Of a stretch of DNA of 61,697 nucleotides, positions 33,322 through 42,660 are shown in pieces. The stretch covers positions 1-61,697 of the forward strand of contig CAYFQB010000050.1 of assembly GCA_964345225.1 (NCBI GenBank). Direction: 5' to 3'. The notes beneath the pieces are model-generated. The model did no database searches and was not told the origin of the DNA. It saw nothing but the letters and a program-made list of their open reading frames with translations. The translations under genes were made by a program, and so were the position numbers. The stretch is from CAYFQB01 sp964345225 (GTDB lineage Bacteria; Nitrospirota; Thermodesulfovibrionia; Thermodesulfovibrionales; UBA6898). Within the stretch, counting starts at the first letter, position 1, and the number at the start of each line of letters is the position of its first letter.

Positions 33322-33360
33322 AGCCCCTTAAATTCAGAAATAGCCCCTTAAATTCAGAAA
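33322..33360 (-). repeat. Tandem 20-bp repeat in the dsrA leader
   Basis: Two head-to-tail copies of the 19-nt AGCCCCTTAAATTCAGAAA (33322-33340 and 33342-33360), 29 nt upstream of the dsrA start codon and inside its likely 5' leader. It could be an operator pair spaced two helical turns apart or a local duplication. Confidence 0.7.
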
Positions 33361-33375
33361 AGCAAGCGCTTAACA

Positions 33376-33414
33376 GATTAAAACACCAGTTGACTAATGG
33401 TCAAATAAAAAAAA
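33376..33414 (-). promoter_or_regulatory. Candidate dsrA promoter
   Basis: Minus strand: an eight-T run and TTGACC (from 33414 down to 33399), a 16-bp spacer and TTTAAT (33377-33382). The TTTTTTTTATTTGACC block is identical to that upstream of dsrC. A partial palindrome TTGACTAATGGTCAA (33390-33404) overlaps the -35. The remaining spacer to bamA holds no gene. Confidence 0.5.
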
Positions 33415-33522
33415 TTAATCTAAGAATCACAATTACTTATTCTTCTGATGTTCTAATTTTCTATTTACTGATAATCTGCCACTATAAGGCCAACTTTTTG
33501 ATTTACTTTTACCCCTAATAAA

Positions 33523-35814
33523 ATGCTATACTTACCGAGTTTCTCACTTAAAATATTGAACATAATCGGGGTAAAATTGCACAGGATACTACTAATAATA
33601 ATTTTTCTTATTCTTACAGGCGGCATTTCATATTCCCAGGAGATGCCGATTGTCAATGCGATTGAAATCCAAGGGCTTAAGCGCATAGAAGAAGGGGCGG
33701 TAAAATCTAAAATTTCTCAGAAACTTGGTGAGCCTATTTCCGACGAAAAAACCAATGAGGACATAAAAACTATATATAAAATGGGGTATTTTGAAGATGT
33801 CCGGGTAGAAATTGAGGCTTTCGAGGGTGGAGTTAAACTCATTTACGTCATTAAGGAAAAACCAACAATCATAAAAATTGAATTTCAGGGCAATGAAGAG
33901 ATCGATGATTCGAAACTCAAAGAACAGTTAACAATAACACCTGGATCGATTGCTGATACTGTTTTTATTCAGGACAATGCCTCAAGAATAAAATATTTTT
34001 ATGAAGATGAGGGTTACTGGCTTTCAAACGTAGTGCCTGTTATAAAAAAAATTTCTGAAGATGAGGTCAGCCTTACATATCAGATAGTAGAAGGCACCAA
34101 AGTTAAGATTGATAAAATAGTAATTGAGGGAAACAATAATATTTCCACCAGAAAAATAAAGAAGGTTATGGATACAAAAAAATGGTGGCTTTTTTCTTTT
34201 GTAACATCTTCTGGATATTACAAAAAGGACCAGATGGAAAGCGATATCGAAAAAATAAAAAATCTCTACTTCGATAACGGCTTTATAAAGGCGATCATTG
34301 CCGAACCGGAAATCATTTTAGATGAAGAGAAAAAAAATATGACTATAAAAATCAGGATCTCAGAAGGTCATCAATACAATATATACTCGGTAGATTTTAC
34401 AGGGAACAAACTCTATGATAATGAAACCCTGAAGAAAAAAATAAGCCTTAAACCCGGCAAACTTTTCAGAAAAAGTGAGATGGAAAAAGACATTCGTACA
34501 ATTTCAACCCTCTATTCAGAAAATGGATATGCCCTTGCTACCGTGACACCTGACCTGATCCCTGATGACGAAAACAAGACGTTAGAGGTCCTTCTGAATA
34601 TCGTTGAAGGCGACAGGTACAGGATTGGCAGAATAGAAGTGTCAGGCAATACCAAAACAAGGGACAAGGTTATTAGAAGAGAGTTCAGGCTTGATGAAGG
34701 TGAGATTTATAACAGTTCCAAAATCAAGAGAAGTCATGAAATGTTATATAACCTTAATTTTTTTGAAGCTGTAGATATAGTGCCTAAACCTAAATATGAA
34801 GAAAAAATCGTTGATCTTGAAGTTAAAGTCAAAGAGAGACCGACAGGGTTTCTAAGTATCGGCGGAGGATATAGTTCAACTGATAAATTTATTGCAACAG
34901 TTGACTTAACCCAGGGGAACCTTTTTGGAAAGGGGCAGTATATAAAATTAAGGGCTCAACTCGGGGGCAGGATATCCTATTACGAGATTTCTTTCAGGGA
35001 CCCTTGGTTCCTGGACAAGCCGTTATCCCTTTCAACAGGCATTTACAAGACTGAAAAGGAGTATATAGAATATGACAAGAGAGCATTCGGCTTCTATTTA
35101 GGTTTTGGAAAAGACTTATCGGAATACTGGAGAGGAAATATTACTTACAATTATGAAAAGGCAACTATAAATGATATTGATGAAGATGCCTCAAGAATTA
35201 TAAAAGACCAGGAAGGGACACGAACAACAAGCAGCATCACACCCCGCATTACAAGAGATACAAGGAATAATTTTTTAGACCCCTCAAGAGGTTCCAGAAA
35301 TTCATTGTCTTTTACTTATGCCGGGCTCGGAGGTACCAATGCCTTTGTCAAAGGGTTAATTGATTCAGGCTGGTATTTCCCGCTTGGGAATACTACTTTT
35401 ATGATAAGAGGCCGCTTCGGGTATGCCAGAGGTATCTTTGATAAAGAACTTCCTCTTTATGAAAGATTCTATGTAGGTGGAATTTATACAATAAGAGGAC
35501 TGGGGTTTGGAGAAGCCGGGCCAAGAGATACTGAGACTGGAGAGGTGATCGGAGGGACTGAAGAACTTATATTCAATTTAGAGTATATTTTCCCTATCCT
35601 GACCGAAGCAAGATTAAAAGGGCTTGTATTCTTTGATGCAGGCAATTCTTACGACGAATTTGATGACTTTGGCGAAATAAGATACACATCAGGTGCAGGC
35701 ATTAGATGGATTTCACCAGTTGGACCAATTAGAGTTGAATGGGGGCATAATTTAGACAGAAAGCCGGATGAAAGCTCAAATAAAATTGAATTTGCTTTCG
35801 GAACATTTTTTTAA
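33523..35814 (+). CDS. bamA: Outer membrane protein assembly factor BamA
   Basis: A 763-aa protein with an N-terminal signal segment (LHRILLIIIFLILTGG, cleavage near YSQ), five POTRA-type domains (about 45-440; e.g. IEGNNNISTRKIKK and FTGNKLYDNETLKK) and a C-terminal beta barrel with the VGGIYTIRGLGFGEAG (VRGF/Y-like) loop. It inserts beta-barrel proteins into the outer membrane. An in-frame TTG at 33577, just before the hydrophobic core, is an alternative start. It heads a bamA-ompH-lpxD-fabZ-lpxA-lpxI unit. Confidence 0.93.
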   Translation: MLYLPSFSLKILNIIGVKLHRILLIIIFLILTGGISYSQEMPIVNAIEIQGLKRIEEGAVKSKISQKLGEPISDEKTNEDIKTIYKMGYFEDVRVEIEAFEGGVKLIYVIKEKPTIIKIEFQGNEEIDDSKLKEQLTITPGSIADTVFIQDNASRIKYFYEDEGYWLSNVVPVIKKISEDEVSLTYQIVEGTKVKIDKIVIEGNNNISTRKIKKVMDTKKWWLFSFVTSSGYYKKDQMESDIEKIKNLYFDNGFIKAIIAEPEIILDEEKKNMTIKIRISEGHQYNIYSVDFTGNKLYDNETLKKKISLKPGKLFRKSEMEKDIRTISTLYSENGYALATVTPDLIPDDENKTLEVLLNIVEGDRYRIGRIEVSGNTKTRDKVIRREFRLDEGEIYNSSKIKRSHEMLYNLNFFEAVDIVPKPKYEEKIVDLEVKVKERPTGFLSIGGGYSSTDKFIATVDLTQGNLFGKGQYIKLRAQLGGRISYYEISFRDPWFLDKPLSLSTGIYKTEKEYIEYDKRAFGFYLGFGKDLSEYWRGNITYNYEKATINDIDEDASRIIKDQEGTRTTSSITPRITRDTRNNFLDPSRGSRNSLSFTYAGLGGTNAFVKGLIDSGWYFPLGNTTFMIRGRFGYARGIFDKELPLYERFYVGGIYTIRGLGFGEAGPRDTETGEVIGGTEELIFNLEYIFPILTEARLKGLVFFDAGNSYDEFDDFGEIRYTSGAGIRWISPVGPIRVEWGHNLDRKPDESSNKIEFAFGTFF

Positions 35815-35839
35815 AAAATAATCCTAAGGAGAATAGATT

Positions 35840-36364
35840 ATGAAAAAAATTTTATATTTTGCGGTTCTTATTGTCTTGCTCGCAGGGCAGTCAGCTTATG
35901 CTAATGATATTAAAATAGGTTTTGTGGATTTACTTAGGGCATTAAACGAGTCGGATGCAGGGAAAAAGGCTAAAGCTGATCTGGAATTTCTTGTTAAGTC
36001 AAAACAGATCACCATAGATGAAAAAGGCAAGGCACTGGAAAAACTGCGTAGTGAATTAGAAAAACAATCTTCTGTCCTTTCAAAAAAGGCCAGAAATGAC
36101 AAGGAAGACGAACTTGAAATATCAATCAAAGAATATCAAAGACTTGTTTCAGATTCACAGAACGAGATCAAAAAGAAGGAAAGTGAATTCACAGATGAAA
36201 TCATAAAACAGCTAAGGGAAGTCATTCAGGAAATAGGCAAGGAAGAGGGATATACAATAATACTTGAAAAAGCCATGGGAATAGTCCTCTATTCAGAAAA
36301 AGAAATTGATCTAACAGACACTGTGATTAAAAGGTATAATAAATCAAAGGCAAAAGCCAAATAA
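35840..36364 (+). CDS. skp: Periplasmic chaperone OmpH/Skp
   Basis: A 174-aa protein with a signal peptide (ILYFAVLIVLLAGQSAYA) and a long coiled-coil body (about 50-140) flanked by a small beta domain, typical of Skp/OmpH. It holds unfolded outer membrane proteins for BamA. AAGGAGAATAG precedes the ATG, 26 nt after bamA. Confidence 0.9.
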   Translation: MKKILYFAVLIVLLAGQSAYANDIKIGFVDLLRALNESDAGKKAKADLEFLVKSKQITIDEKGKALEKLRSELEKQSSVLSKKARNDKEDELEISIKEYQRLVSDSQNEIKKKESEFTDEIIKQLREVIQEIGKEEGYTIILEKAMGIVLYSEKEIDLTDTVIKRYNKSKAKAK

Positions 36365-36399
36365 AGGATTCAAGTGGTACAGGGGTCAGGGAATCAAAA

Positions 36400-36560
36400 A
36401 ACCGTAATCCATTATATGTAATATGTAATGAGTAAAATAAATACCCATTACGCATCACGCTTTACCCATTGCGAATTCACTCGAATCACTGCCTGCCGGC
36501 CCGCTTCGCCGAATCGAGGCGAGCAGGCAGGCTTGAATCCTCGAATCCTATGCCACTGAC
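36400..36560. repeat. Repeat-rich spacer between ompH and lpxD
   Basis: ATATGTAATATGTAATGAG and CATTACGCATCACGC-type short repeats, then a strong hairpin CTGCCTGCCGGCCCGC / GCGAGCAGGCAG (about 36491-36532) flanked by ACTCGAATC/TCGAATCC repeats. No gene is present. Confidence 0.6.
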
Positions 36561-36598
36561 TTAGATATCAGGATTTATAATTTCAATTAATTTTCCAG

Positions 36599-37621
36599 AT
36601 GAAACTTAAAGAGTTTTCAAAGATTGTAAATGGAACAATTATCGGCAACCCGGAAACCGAAATTACCGGTGTATCAGGGATCAAGGACGCAAAAAAGGGA
36701 GATATAACTTTTATCTCTTCCCCGAAATTCCTGAAAGATCTGCACGAATGTAATGCCTCATGTGTAATTGTAAAAGATCATATCGAGGGCATTAACATCA
36801 CGCAATTAAAAGTATCCAATCCTTATTACGCATTTGCCAAGTCCATCGAGTATTTTTATCCAAAACCATCTATAAAACCAGGTATTAGCAATATGGCCGT
36901 GGTTTCTGACAAGACAAAGATTGGCAATAATGTCGCTGTCTCCCCGTTTGTATACATATCGGATGATGTTTCTATTGGAGATGAAACTGTTATATTGCCA
37001 GGGGTCTTTATCGGTGAATTTACAACAATCGGCAGGCAATGCATAATCTATCCAAATGTTGTACTAAGAGAAAACGTCAAAATCGGTGATAGAGTCATAG
37101 TACATTCCGGAACAGTAGTAGGCTCTGACGGATTCGGATATGTATATGAAAACAATGCACATTATAAAATACCTCAGGTTGGAGGGGTAATTATTGAAGA
37201 TGATGTTGAGATAGGCTCAAATGTCTCTATTGACCGAGCAACTATTGGTCATACATTTATAGGCAAGGGCACAAAAATAGATAATCTGGTGCAAATAGCC
37301 CATAATGTAAAAATTGGAGAAAATGCTCTGCTTGTTGCCCAGGTGGCAATCGGCGGCAGCAGTGAATTAGGTAACTTCGTTACAATAGCAGGGCAGGTAG
37401 GGATTTCCGACCATACCACGATTGATTCAGGAACAATAATAGGTGCACAATCAGGAGTGGCCGGACACTATACCAAAGGGGTGTATACAGGCTCGCCTGC
37501 TATTGAACATAAAAACTGGCTGAAGTCCCAATCATTGTTTTCAAAATTACCTGAAATGAATAGAAAATTAAAAGAACTTGAAAAAAGATTAAACAGATTA
37601 GAAAAGGGGGATTCTGAATGA
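36599..37621 (+). CDS. lpxD: UDP-3-O-acylglucosamine N-acyltransferase
   Basis: A 340-aa third lipid A enzyme. It has an N-terminal uridine-binding domain (about 1-100, ending YFYPKPSIKPGI), then left-handed beta-helix hexapeptides and the catalytic His region IDNLVQIAHNVKIGE. A C-terminal coiled coil (KLKELEKRLNRLEK) follows. The stop overlaps the fabZ start. Confidence 0.94.
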   Translation: MKLKEFSKIVNGTIIGNPETEITGVSGIKDAKKGDITFISSPKFLKDLHECNASCVIVKDHIEGINITQLKVSNPYYAFAKSIEYFYPKPSIKPGISNMAVVSDKTKIGNNVAVSPFVYISDDVSIGDETVILPGVFIGEFTTIGRQCIIYPNVVLRENVKIGDRVIVHSGTVVGSDGFGYVYENNAHYKIPQVGGVIIEDDVEIGSNVSIDRATIGHTFIGKGTKIDNLVQIAHNVKIGENALLVAQVAIGGSSELGNFVTIAGQVGISDHTTIDSGTIIGAQSGVAGHYTKGVYTGSPAIEHKNWLKSQSLFSKLPEMNRKLKELEKRLNRLEKGDSE

Positions 37622-38055
37622 TGGACATAAATGAAATAATGAAATATCTGCCTCACAGATATCCATTTCTTCTTGTTGACAGGATTATCGAGATACAGCC
37701 AGGAGAAAGCATAACAGGCATAAAAAACGTTTCTATAAACGAACCTTTCTTTCAGGGACATTTTCCAGGACAGCCTATAATGCCCGGCGTACTAATAATA
37801 GAAGCCATAGCTCAGGCTGCAGCCATAATGGCTTTCTATTCAGGGGCTGAGGGAAAATCCGTGTACTTCATGGCTATTGAAAATGCAAAATTCAGACATC
37901 CTGTTACCCCCGGAGATCAACTCATTTTGGAAATCAAAGTTTTACAACGGAGAGGAAATGTCTGGAAAGTATCAGGAACTGCCAAGGTAAATGACAAACT
38001 GGTTTCAGAGGCTGATCTAACCGCCATGATAATAGACAAAGGAGATAACCTTTAA
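37618..38055 (+). CDS. fabZ: 3-hydroxyacyl-ACP dehydratase FabZ
   Basis: A 145-aa hot-dog-fold enzyme with the catalytic HFPGQPIMPGVLIIEAIAQA motif (His and Glu) and the LPHRYPFLLVDRI start. It dehydrates 3-hydroxyacyl-ACP in fatty acid synthesis and competes with lipid A for the same substrate. It overlaps lpxD and abuts lpxA. Confidence 0.95.
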   Translation: MMDINEIMKYLPHRYPFLLVDRIIEIQPGESITGIKNVSINEPFFQGHFPGQPIMPGVLIIEAIAQAAAIMAFYSGAEGKSVYFMAIENAKFRHPVTPGDQLILEIKVLQRRGNVWKVSGTAKVNDKLVSEADLTAMIIDKGDNL

Positions 38056-38834
38056 TGAAAACTAAAATTCATCCTACCTCAATAGTTGATCCCAAGGCAG
38101 AAATAGATACTGACATTGAAATCGGGCCATTCTGTTTCATTAAGAAAGGAGTAAAGATTAAAAAGGGGACAAAGCTTCTATCCAATGTAATTGTTGAAGG
38201 TTCTACCGAGATAGGGAAAAATTGTACTATATATCCCTTCACAAGCATTGGATTACCCCCGCAAGATATTAAATACAAGCGTGAAAAAACAAAGCTTATA
38301 ATAGGTAATAACAACATTGTCAGAGAGTATATAACAATACACAGGGCTTCTCTAGACGGAGATGGAATTACATCTGTCGGCAATAATAATTTTCTTATGG
38401 CATATGTACATATTGCCCATGACTGTAAAATAGGCAATAACATCATTATGGCAAATGCAGCAACTCTTGCAGGCCATGTACTTGTTGAGGACAACTGTGT
38501 TATAGGCGGATTGGCTGCAATACACCAGTACACAAGAATAGGAAGATATTCAATGGTAGGTGGTTTCAGCGGTATTGGCCAGGATATACCTCCATACATG
38601 ATAGCTTCCGGAGCAAGGGCAAGGCTCTTCGGCCCTAATACAATCGGCCTTAAAAGGCATGGCTTTTCGGAATCTGCAATAAATACTATAAAAAAGGCTT
38701 ACAGGATTCTCTTCAGGGAAAAAAGAACCCTTAAAGATGCCCTGAAGAAAATCCAGTCAGATCTTCCAGCTACAGAGGAGATTAAATATCTTATTGAGTT
38801 CATCGAGAAAAACAAACGCGGGATCTGCAGATAG
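38055..38834 (+). CDS. lpxA: UDP-N-acetylglucosamine acyltransferase
   Basis: A 259-aa first lipid A enzyme with left-handed beta helix, catalytic His in YVHIAHDCKIGN and the C-terminal helical domain after RHGFSESAI. The stop overlaps the lpxI GTG start by one base. Confidence 0.95.
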   Translation: MKTKIHPTSIVDPKAEIDTDIEIGPFCFIKKGVKIKKGTKLLSNVIVEGSTEIGKNCTIYPFTSIGLPPQDIKYKREKTKLIIGNNNIVREYITIHRASLDGDGITSVGNNNFLMAYVHIAHDCKIGNNIIMANAATLAGHVLVEDNCVIGGLAAIHQYTRIGRYSMVGGFSGIGQDIPPYMIASGARARLFGPNTIGLKRHGFSESAINTIKKAYRILFREKRTLKDALKKIQSDLPATEEIKYLIEFIEKNKRGICR

Positions 38835-39646
38835 TGAAAAAATTAGGTCTTATTTCAGGAAGTGGAGAACTTCCAAAGGCGATCGCATCTTATGCACGTT
38901 CAAAAGGTTATACTGTATTTGCAATAGGGCTTGAACCCCTTGCGGATAAGTCTTTATCTTCATTTGTTGACGAAATCAGCTGGATTAATGTCGGTAAATT
39001 TGGAGATATAATCGAAGCCTTAAAAAAATCCGGCATTAAAGATACTGTAATGGCTGGTAAAGTACCGAAATCACTGCTATATAAAAGTAAAATTGTACCT
39101 GACCTTCGTGCTATAAAACTGCTTTTTAATCTCAAAGACAGAAGCGACGATTCCATTCTTCTGGCTATAGCAAACGAATTAAAAAAAGACGGCATATCTC
39201 TTCTTGATACTACAGACTTCAGTTCACATCTTTTGACACCCGAAGGAGTTTTAACAGAGAATGTCCCTTCAGAAGATGAATGGAAAGATATTGCATTTGG
39301 CTGGAAAATCGCAAAAGAGATCGGCAGACTGGATATCGGGCAGACCGTGGTAGTTAAAGATCAGGCTGTGATGGCTATTGAAGCAATAGAAGGCACCGAC
39401 AGCGCAATAGAAAGGGGGGGGAAATTATCTGGAGCAGGTGCTGTCGTTGTAAAGGTCAGCAAACCAGATCAGGATATGAGATTTGATGTCCCTGTTGTTG
39501 GATTAGACACACTTAAAACAATGATTGAGGTAAATGCACGGGTGCTTGCAGTTGAGGCAAAAAAAAGTATCCTCCTTGACAGGGAAGAAATAATAAAAGA
39601 ATCCAACAGTATTGGTATTTCGATAGTCGGATATAGTGGAACATGA
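38834..39646 (+). CDS. lpxI: UDP-2,3-diacylglucosamine pyrophosphatase LpxI
   Basis: A 270-aa protein of the DUF1009/LpxI family that hydrolyses UDP-diacylglucosamine to lipid X, replacing LpxH in many non-gammaproteobacteria. Recognised from LISGSGELPKAIASYARSKG, VMAGKVPK and the C-terminal GAVVVKVSKPDQDMRFDVPVVG block. GTG start. lpxB is not in view. Confidence 0.92.
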   Translation: MKKLGLISGSGELPKAIASYARSKGYTVFAIGLEPLADKSLSSFVDEISWINVGKFGDIIEALKKSGIKDTVMAGKVPKSLLYKSKIVPDLRAIKLLFNLKDRSDDSILLAIANELKKDGISLLDTTDFSSHLLTPEGVLTENVPSEDEWKDIAFGWKIAKEIGRLDIGQTVVVKDQAVMAIEAIEGTDSAIERGGKLSGAGAVVVKVSKPDQDMRFDVPVVGLDTLKTMIEVNARVLAVEAKKSILLDREEIIKESNSIGISIVGYSGT

Positions 39647-40037
39647 TACCCTCTGAAAACCCCGCTTTTGAATCGAATTTTATACCTCTATCTAGCGAAG
39701 AAATAGATTAAACTTATATAGCTGAAATGCTAAGAAAATAAAAATAAACGTGCCGATTTATCTATCAATTACTATATATACCCATACATATAGGAATGTT
39801 TTATTATTCAATTTCTTTCATCTATTAACCTTGAATCATAATTTAAAATTATGTTAGTATTATTTTTTTATTTAAAAAAATTAATTAAAATTTATACATA
39901 ATAGTGTAATCACTTCTTTTTTTAGGCTTGGATTTACCTTACAATACCTGAATATATTGTTTGCAGGAAAAGCTTTAGCACTGGTTTTTTTAGCTATACG
40001 TTTAAAAAAGAGATAAAATATAAATAATGAGGTGCTT
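39647..40037. other. AT-rich spacer before the second cytochrome operon
   Basis: About 390 bp, very A/T rich, with no gene or clear repeat. I looked for a sigma-54 (GG-N10-GC) promoter in view of the nearby NtrC-type regulator and found no good match. GAGGTG lies 6 nt before the ATG of the next gene. Confidence 0.4.
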
Positions 40038-40967
40038 ATGTTTAATATAAAACTTTTAGTTATAACTGTTTTATTACTTTATCTTACAATATTATCCCCG
40101 CAGATAAGTTTCACAGAAGAACCTGCAAACTGCCTTGTATGCCACAGCGCTATGAAAGGAAGGATAAAATCATCAGGTGGTGTATATATCGAACTCAATG
40201 TGGATACTGAAAAATATAATGCCTCATCACATGGCTCCCTGTCATGCACAGACTGCCACTTAAGGTTTTCAGACAATCCTCATTCTTCACCAAATTTAGC
40301 CGTCCCTACTCCGGTTCTCTCCATTTCATCCAAAATCGCTTCAAAACATCCGGTAGACCCTGTTGCTGCTGCTGCATGCATTAACTGCCATGAAGAGATT
40401 TATCGCGAGGTAATTAAGAGTGTACACGGCCTGAATATAATCGAAAAGAACCAGATAGACGGTGCACTATGCCTTGATTGCCACGGTTCACCCCATTATA
40501 TAAAGCCATTTATAGACCCAAACTCGACTGTCAGCCGTAAGAATCATGTTGAAATGTGCGGGAAATGCCATGGAGACAGCGAGATAATAGAAAAATACGG
40601 CCTACAGGATTATGTGATGAAGAGCTTCATCAAGAGTTTTCATGGAAAGAAACTGCATCTTGGCCATACTGAGGCACCGGTTTGCTCAAGCTGCCACAAT
40701 GCACATTATATAAAATCAAAAGATGATCCTGCTTCACCTATTTTTGGTAAAAACAAACTTAAAACCTGCGGTAAATGTCATGAGGGTGCTAATGAGAAAT
40801 TTATTCCTGCTATTACTCACAAACCACCCGGACCTATCCCGCATTATGCAGAATTAGGATTATCACTTCTTACAATTGGAGTTTTTACATTTATTATTCT
40901 GCATGTTCTGCTTGAGGCGTTTTCAGATATCAGAGATGCGGTTTTCAGGAAAAAGGGGGACGAATAA
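40038..40967 (+). CDS. Seven-haem c-type cytochrome with C-terminal anchor
   Basis: About 309 aa with an N-terminal signal segment, seven CXXCH motifs (CLVCH, CTDCH, CINCH, CLDCH, CGKCH, CSSCH, CGKCH) and a C-terminal transmembrane helix (LLTIGVFTFIILHVLLEAF). ATG at 40038 follows GAGGTG; a GTG two codons upstream is the alternative. The layout (multihaem domain, C-terminal helix, then a cytochrome b gene) parallels the 13-haem/cytochrome b pair at 2784-5167. Probably a quinol-linked periplasmic electron carrier. Confidence 0.85.
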   Translation: MFNIKLLVITVLLLYLTILSPQISFTEEPANCLVCHSAMKGRIKSSGGVYIELNVDTEKYNASSHGSLSCTDCHLRFSDNPHSSPNLAVPTPVLSISSKIASKHPVDPVAAAACINCHEEIYREVIKSVHGLNIIEKNQIDGALCLDCHGSPHYIKPFIDPNSTVSRKNHVEMCGKCHGDSEIIEKYGLQDYVMKSFIKSFHGKKLHLGHTEAPVCSSCHNAHYIKSKDDPASPIFGKNKLKTCGKCHEGANEKFIPAITHKPPGPIPHYAELGLSLLTIGVFTFIILHVLLEAFSDIRDAVFRKKGDE

Positions 40968-41746
40968 TGAGCCGGAAAAATAAAACAACCAAAGAAATTC
41001 CAAAGGAAATAGAGAGATTTGACATTATATTCAGGATACAGCATATTGTATTGTTTACAACATTTCTTATCTTGAGCTTCACAGGATGGGGGCTTAAGTT
41101 TGCACATGACCCACAGGGCCTGTCAAGCATCTGGATTCGTATCTGGGGCGGCCCGGAAACAGCAGGGCTGATACACAGGATTGCCGGTATTACAATGCTG
41201 ATTGATTTTACCTCTCATGTAATCTATCTCATCTACCTCTATGCTACAAAAAAGATGACCATTGACTTAAGAACTACTATTATCCCCCTTCCAAAGGATG
41301 TCTTTGATTTAATTAGAAACATTATGTATTTTTTCGGCCTGTCAAAGGAAAAGCCCAGGTTCGGTAAATATAATTATGTACAGAAATTTGACTACTGGGC
41401 AGTCTTTTGGGGTATGCTTATCATTGGTTTTTCCGGTTTTGCACTCGCTTTCCCCATGCAGGTTTCTTATATCATTCCTGAATTCGCTACTGGCTGGATA
41501 TGGGAACTCCTGGGTGTAATGCATAGTGATGAGGCACTGCTGGCAATAGTGTTTATATTGTTCTGGCATTTCTATAACGAGCACCTCAAGCCGGAAGTCT
41601 TTCCCATGAACTGGATATGGATAACCGGTAAAATATCTACAGAAAAATTAAAACATCATCACCCACTCGAGTATGAAATGCTGTTTCCTGACGACTCAGG
41701 TAATTCGCCGAGTGAAAAGGGAACAAAAAAGAAGAAAAAGGATTAG
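40967..41746 (+). CDS. Cytochrome b (b561-like) membrane subunit
   Basis: A 259-aa membrane protein with four main helices carrying His residues (RIQHIVLFTTF, LIHRIAGITML, FILFWHFYNEHL and others), as in quinol-linked cytochrome b subunits. ATG overlaps the upstream stop by one base. The C-terminus is a charged Lys-rich tail. It forms a module with the seven-haem cytochrome and the downstream nine-haem lipoprotein. Confidence 0.82.
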   Translation: MSRKNKTTKEIPKEIERFDIIFRIQHIVLFTTFLILSFTGWGLKFAHDPQGLSSIWIRIWGGPETAGLIHRIAGITMLIDFTSHVIYLIYLYATKKMTIDLRTTIIPLPKDVFDLIRNIMYFFGLSKEKPRFGKYNYVQKFDYWAVFWGMLIIGFSGFALAFPMQVSYIIPEFATGWIWELLGVMHSDEALLAIVFILFWHFYNEHLKPEVFPMNWIWITGKISTEKLKHHHPLEYEMLFPDDSGNSPSEKGTKKKKKD

Positions 41747-41750
41747 GGTA

Positions 41751-42509
41751 ATGATGTTGAAAGTTATTGCCTTATTATCTCTTGTACTGCTGATATTTTC
41801 CTGCAGGTGGAAGACAAATGAACAGGTAATGATAGAAGAGAAAGAGTCTCCTGTTATTACATCGTTAAAGAATTCTTCTCTCCCATGTTTTAATTGTCAT
41901 TCCTATGAAAAATTCTCTATAGACAAACGCGAAAAATTTTCTCATCAGAACCATATGAACTTCAGGGTCCATTGCAATCACTGCCATATAATAAAGGCCC
42001 ACAAAGAATCGACTATAAACAGAGATGTATGCAACAGATGCCACAAGCTGGAAAACTTCGATTATGAAGCTTCAGGAATGCCTGTGAATTTCTCTCATCA
42101 GAAACATGCAAAAAAATTCAACTGTAGTGAATGCCATCCAGAGAACTTCAAGATGAAGAAAGGAACTTCAAGGATAACAATGGACGAGATGTACAAGGGT
42201 AATTCATGCGGCAAATGTCATAATGGACTGATAGCCTTCGCTTCAACAGACTGTAATAAGTGTCACAAGATGACGAGCTTTAAAAAAGAACTCTCTTACA
42301 CGGCAAGCGGCGTATCTCCAGCAATATTTAGCCATGAATTTCATACAGATATGTTTAAATGTAACAATTGTCACGAGTCAATATTTAAATATAAAAAAGG
42401 TGGCTCAGGCATGAGAATGGATGAGATATACAATGGCAAGTTCTGCGGAAGCTGCCACAACGACCAGAGAGCATTCGGCCCGATGAAATGTAATAAATGT
42501 CATAAATGA
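41751..42509 (+). CDS. Nine-haem c-type cytochrome lipoprotein
   Basis: About 252 aa. The N-terminus MMLKVIALLSLVLLIFSC is a lipoprotein signal with the lipid-accepting Cys19. Nine CXXCH motifs follow, organised as three similar c7-type units with FSHxxH spacing (FSHQNHMNF, FSHQKHAKKF, FSHEFHTDMF), so the protein probably arose by internal triplication. It starts 4 nt after the cytochrome b stop. A lipid anchor suggests attachment to the inner or outer membrane on the periplasmic side, passing electrons outward. Confidence 0.85.
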   Translation: MMLKVIALLSLVLLIFSCRWKTNEQVMIEEKESPVITSLKNSSLPCFNCHSYEKFSIDKREKFSHQNHMNFRVHCNHCHIIKAHKESTINRDVCNRCHKLENFDYEASGMPVNFSHQKHAKKFNCSECHPENFKMKKGTSRITMDEMYKGNSCGKCHNGLIAFASTDCNKCHKMTSFKKELSYTASGVSPAIFSHEFHTDMFKCNNCHESIFKYKKGGSGMRMDEIYNGKFCGSCHNDQRAFGPMKCNKCHK

Positions 42510-42660
42510 AAAATGACACGGGTACGGACTGAGGGAGCTTTTAGATCAATAATTTTTAAAAATAAATTAATAAATAATTTTTATTAATAAATAATTGACA
42601 ATTTAGTCATTATATGATAAAAGCAATCAATAAGATTATCTTTATTTTTAAGGGTATTAA

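Noticed and set aside
39647..40037. Sigma-54 promoter for the second cytochrome operon
   Set aside because: No sequence with properly spaced GG and GC elements was found upstream; control by the nearby NtrC-type regulator remains unsupported.
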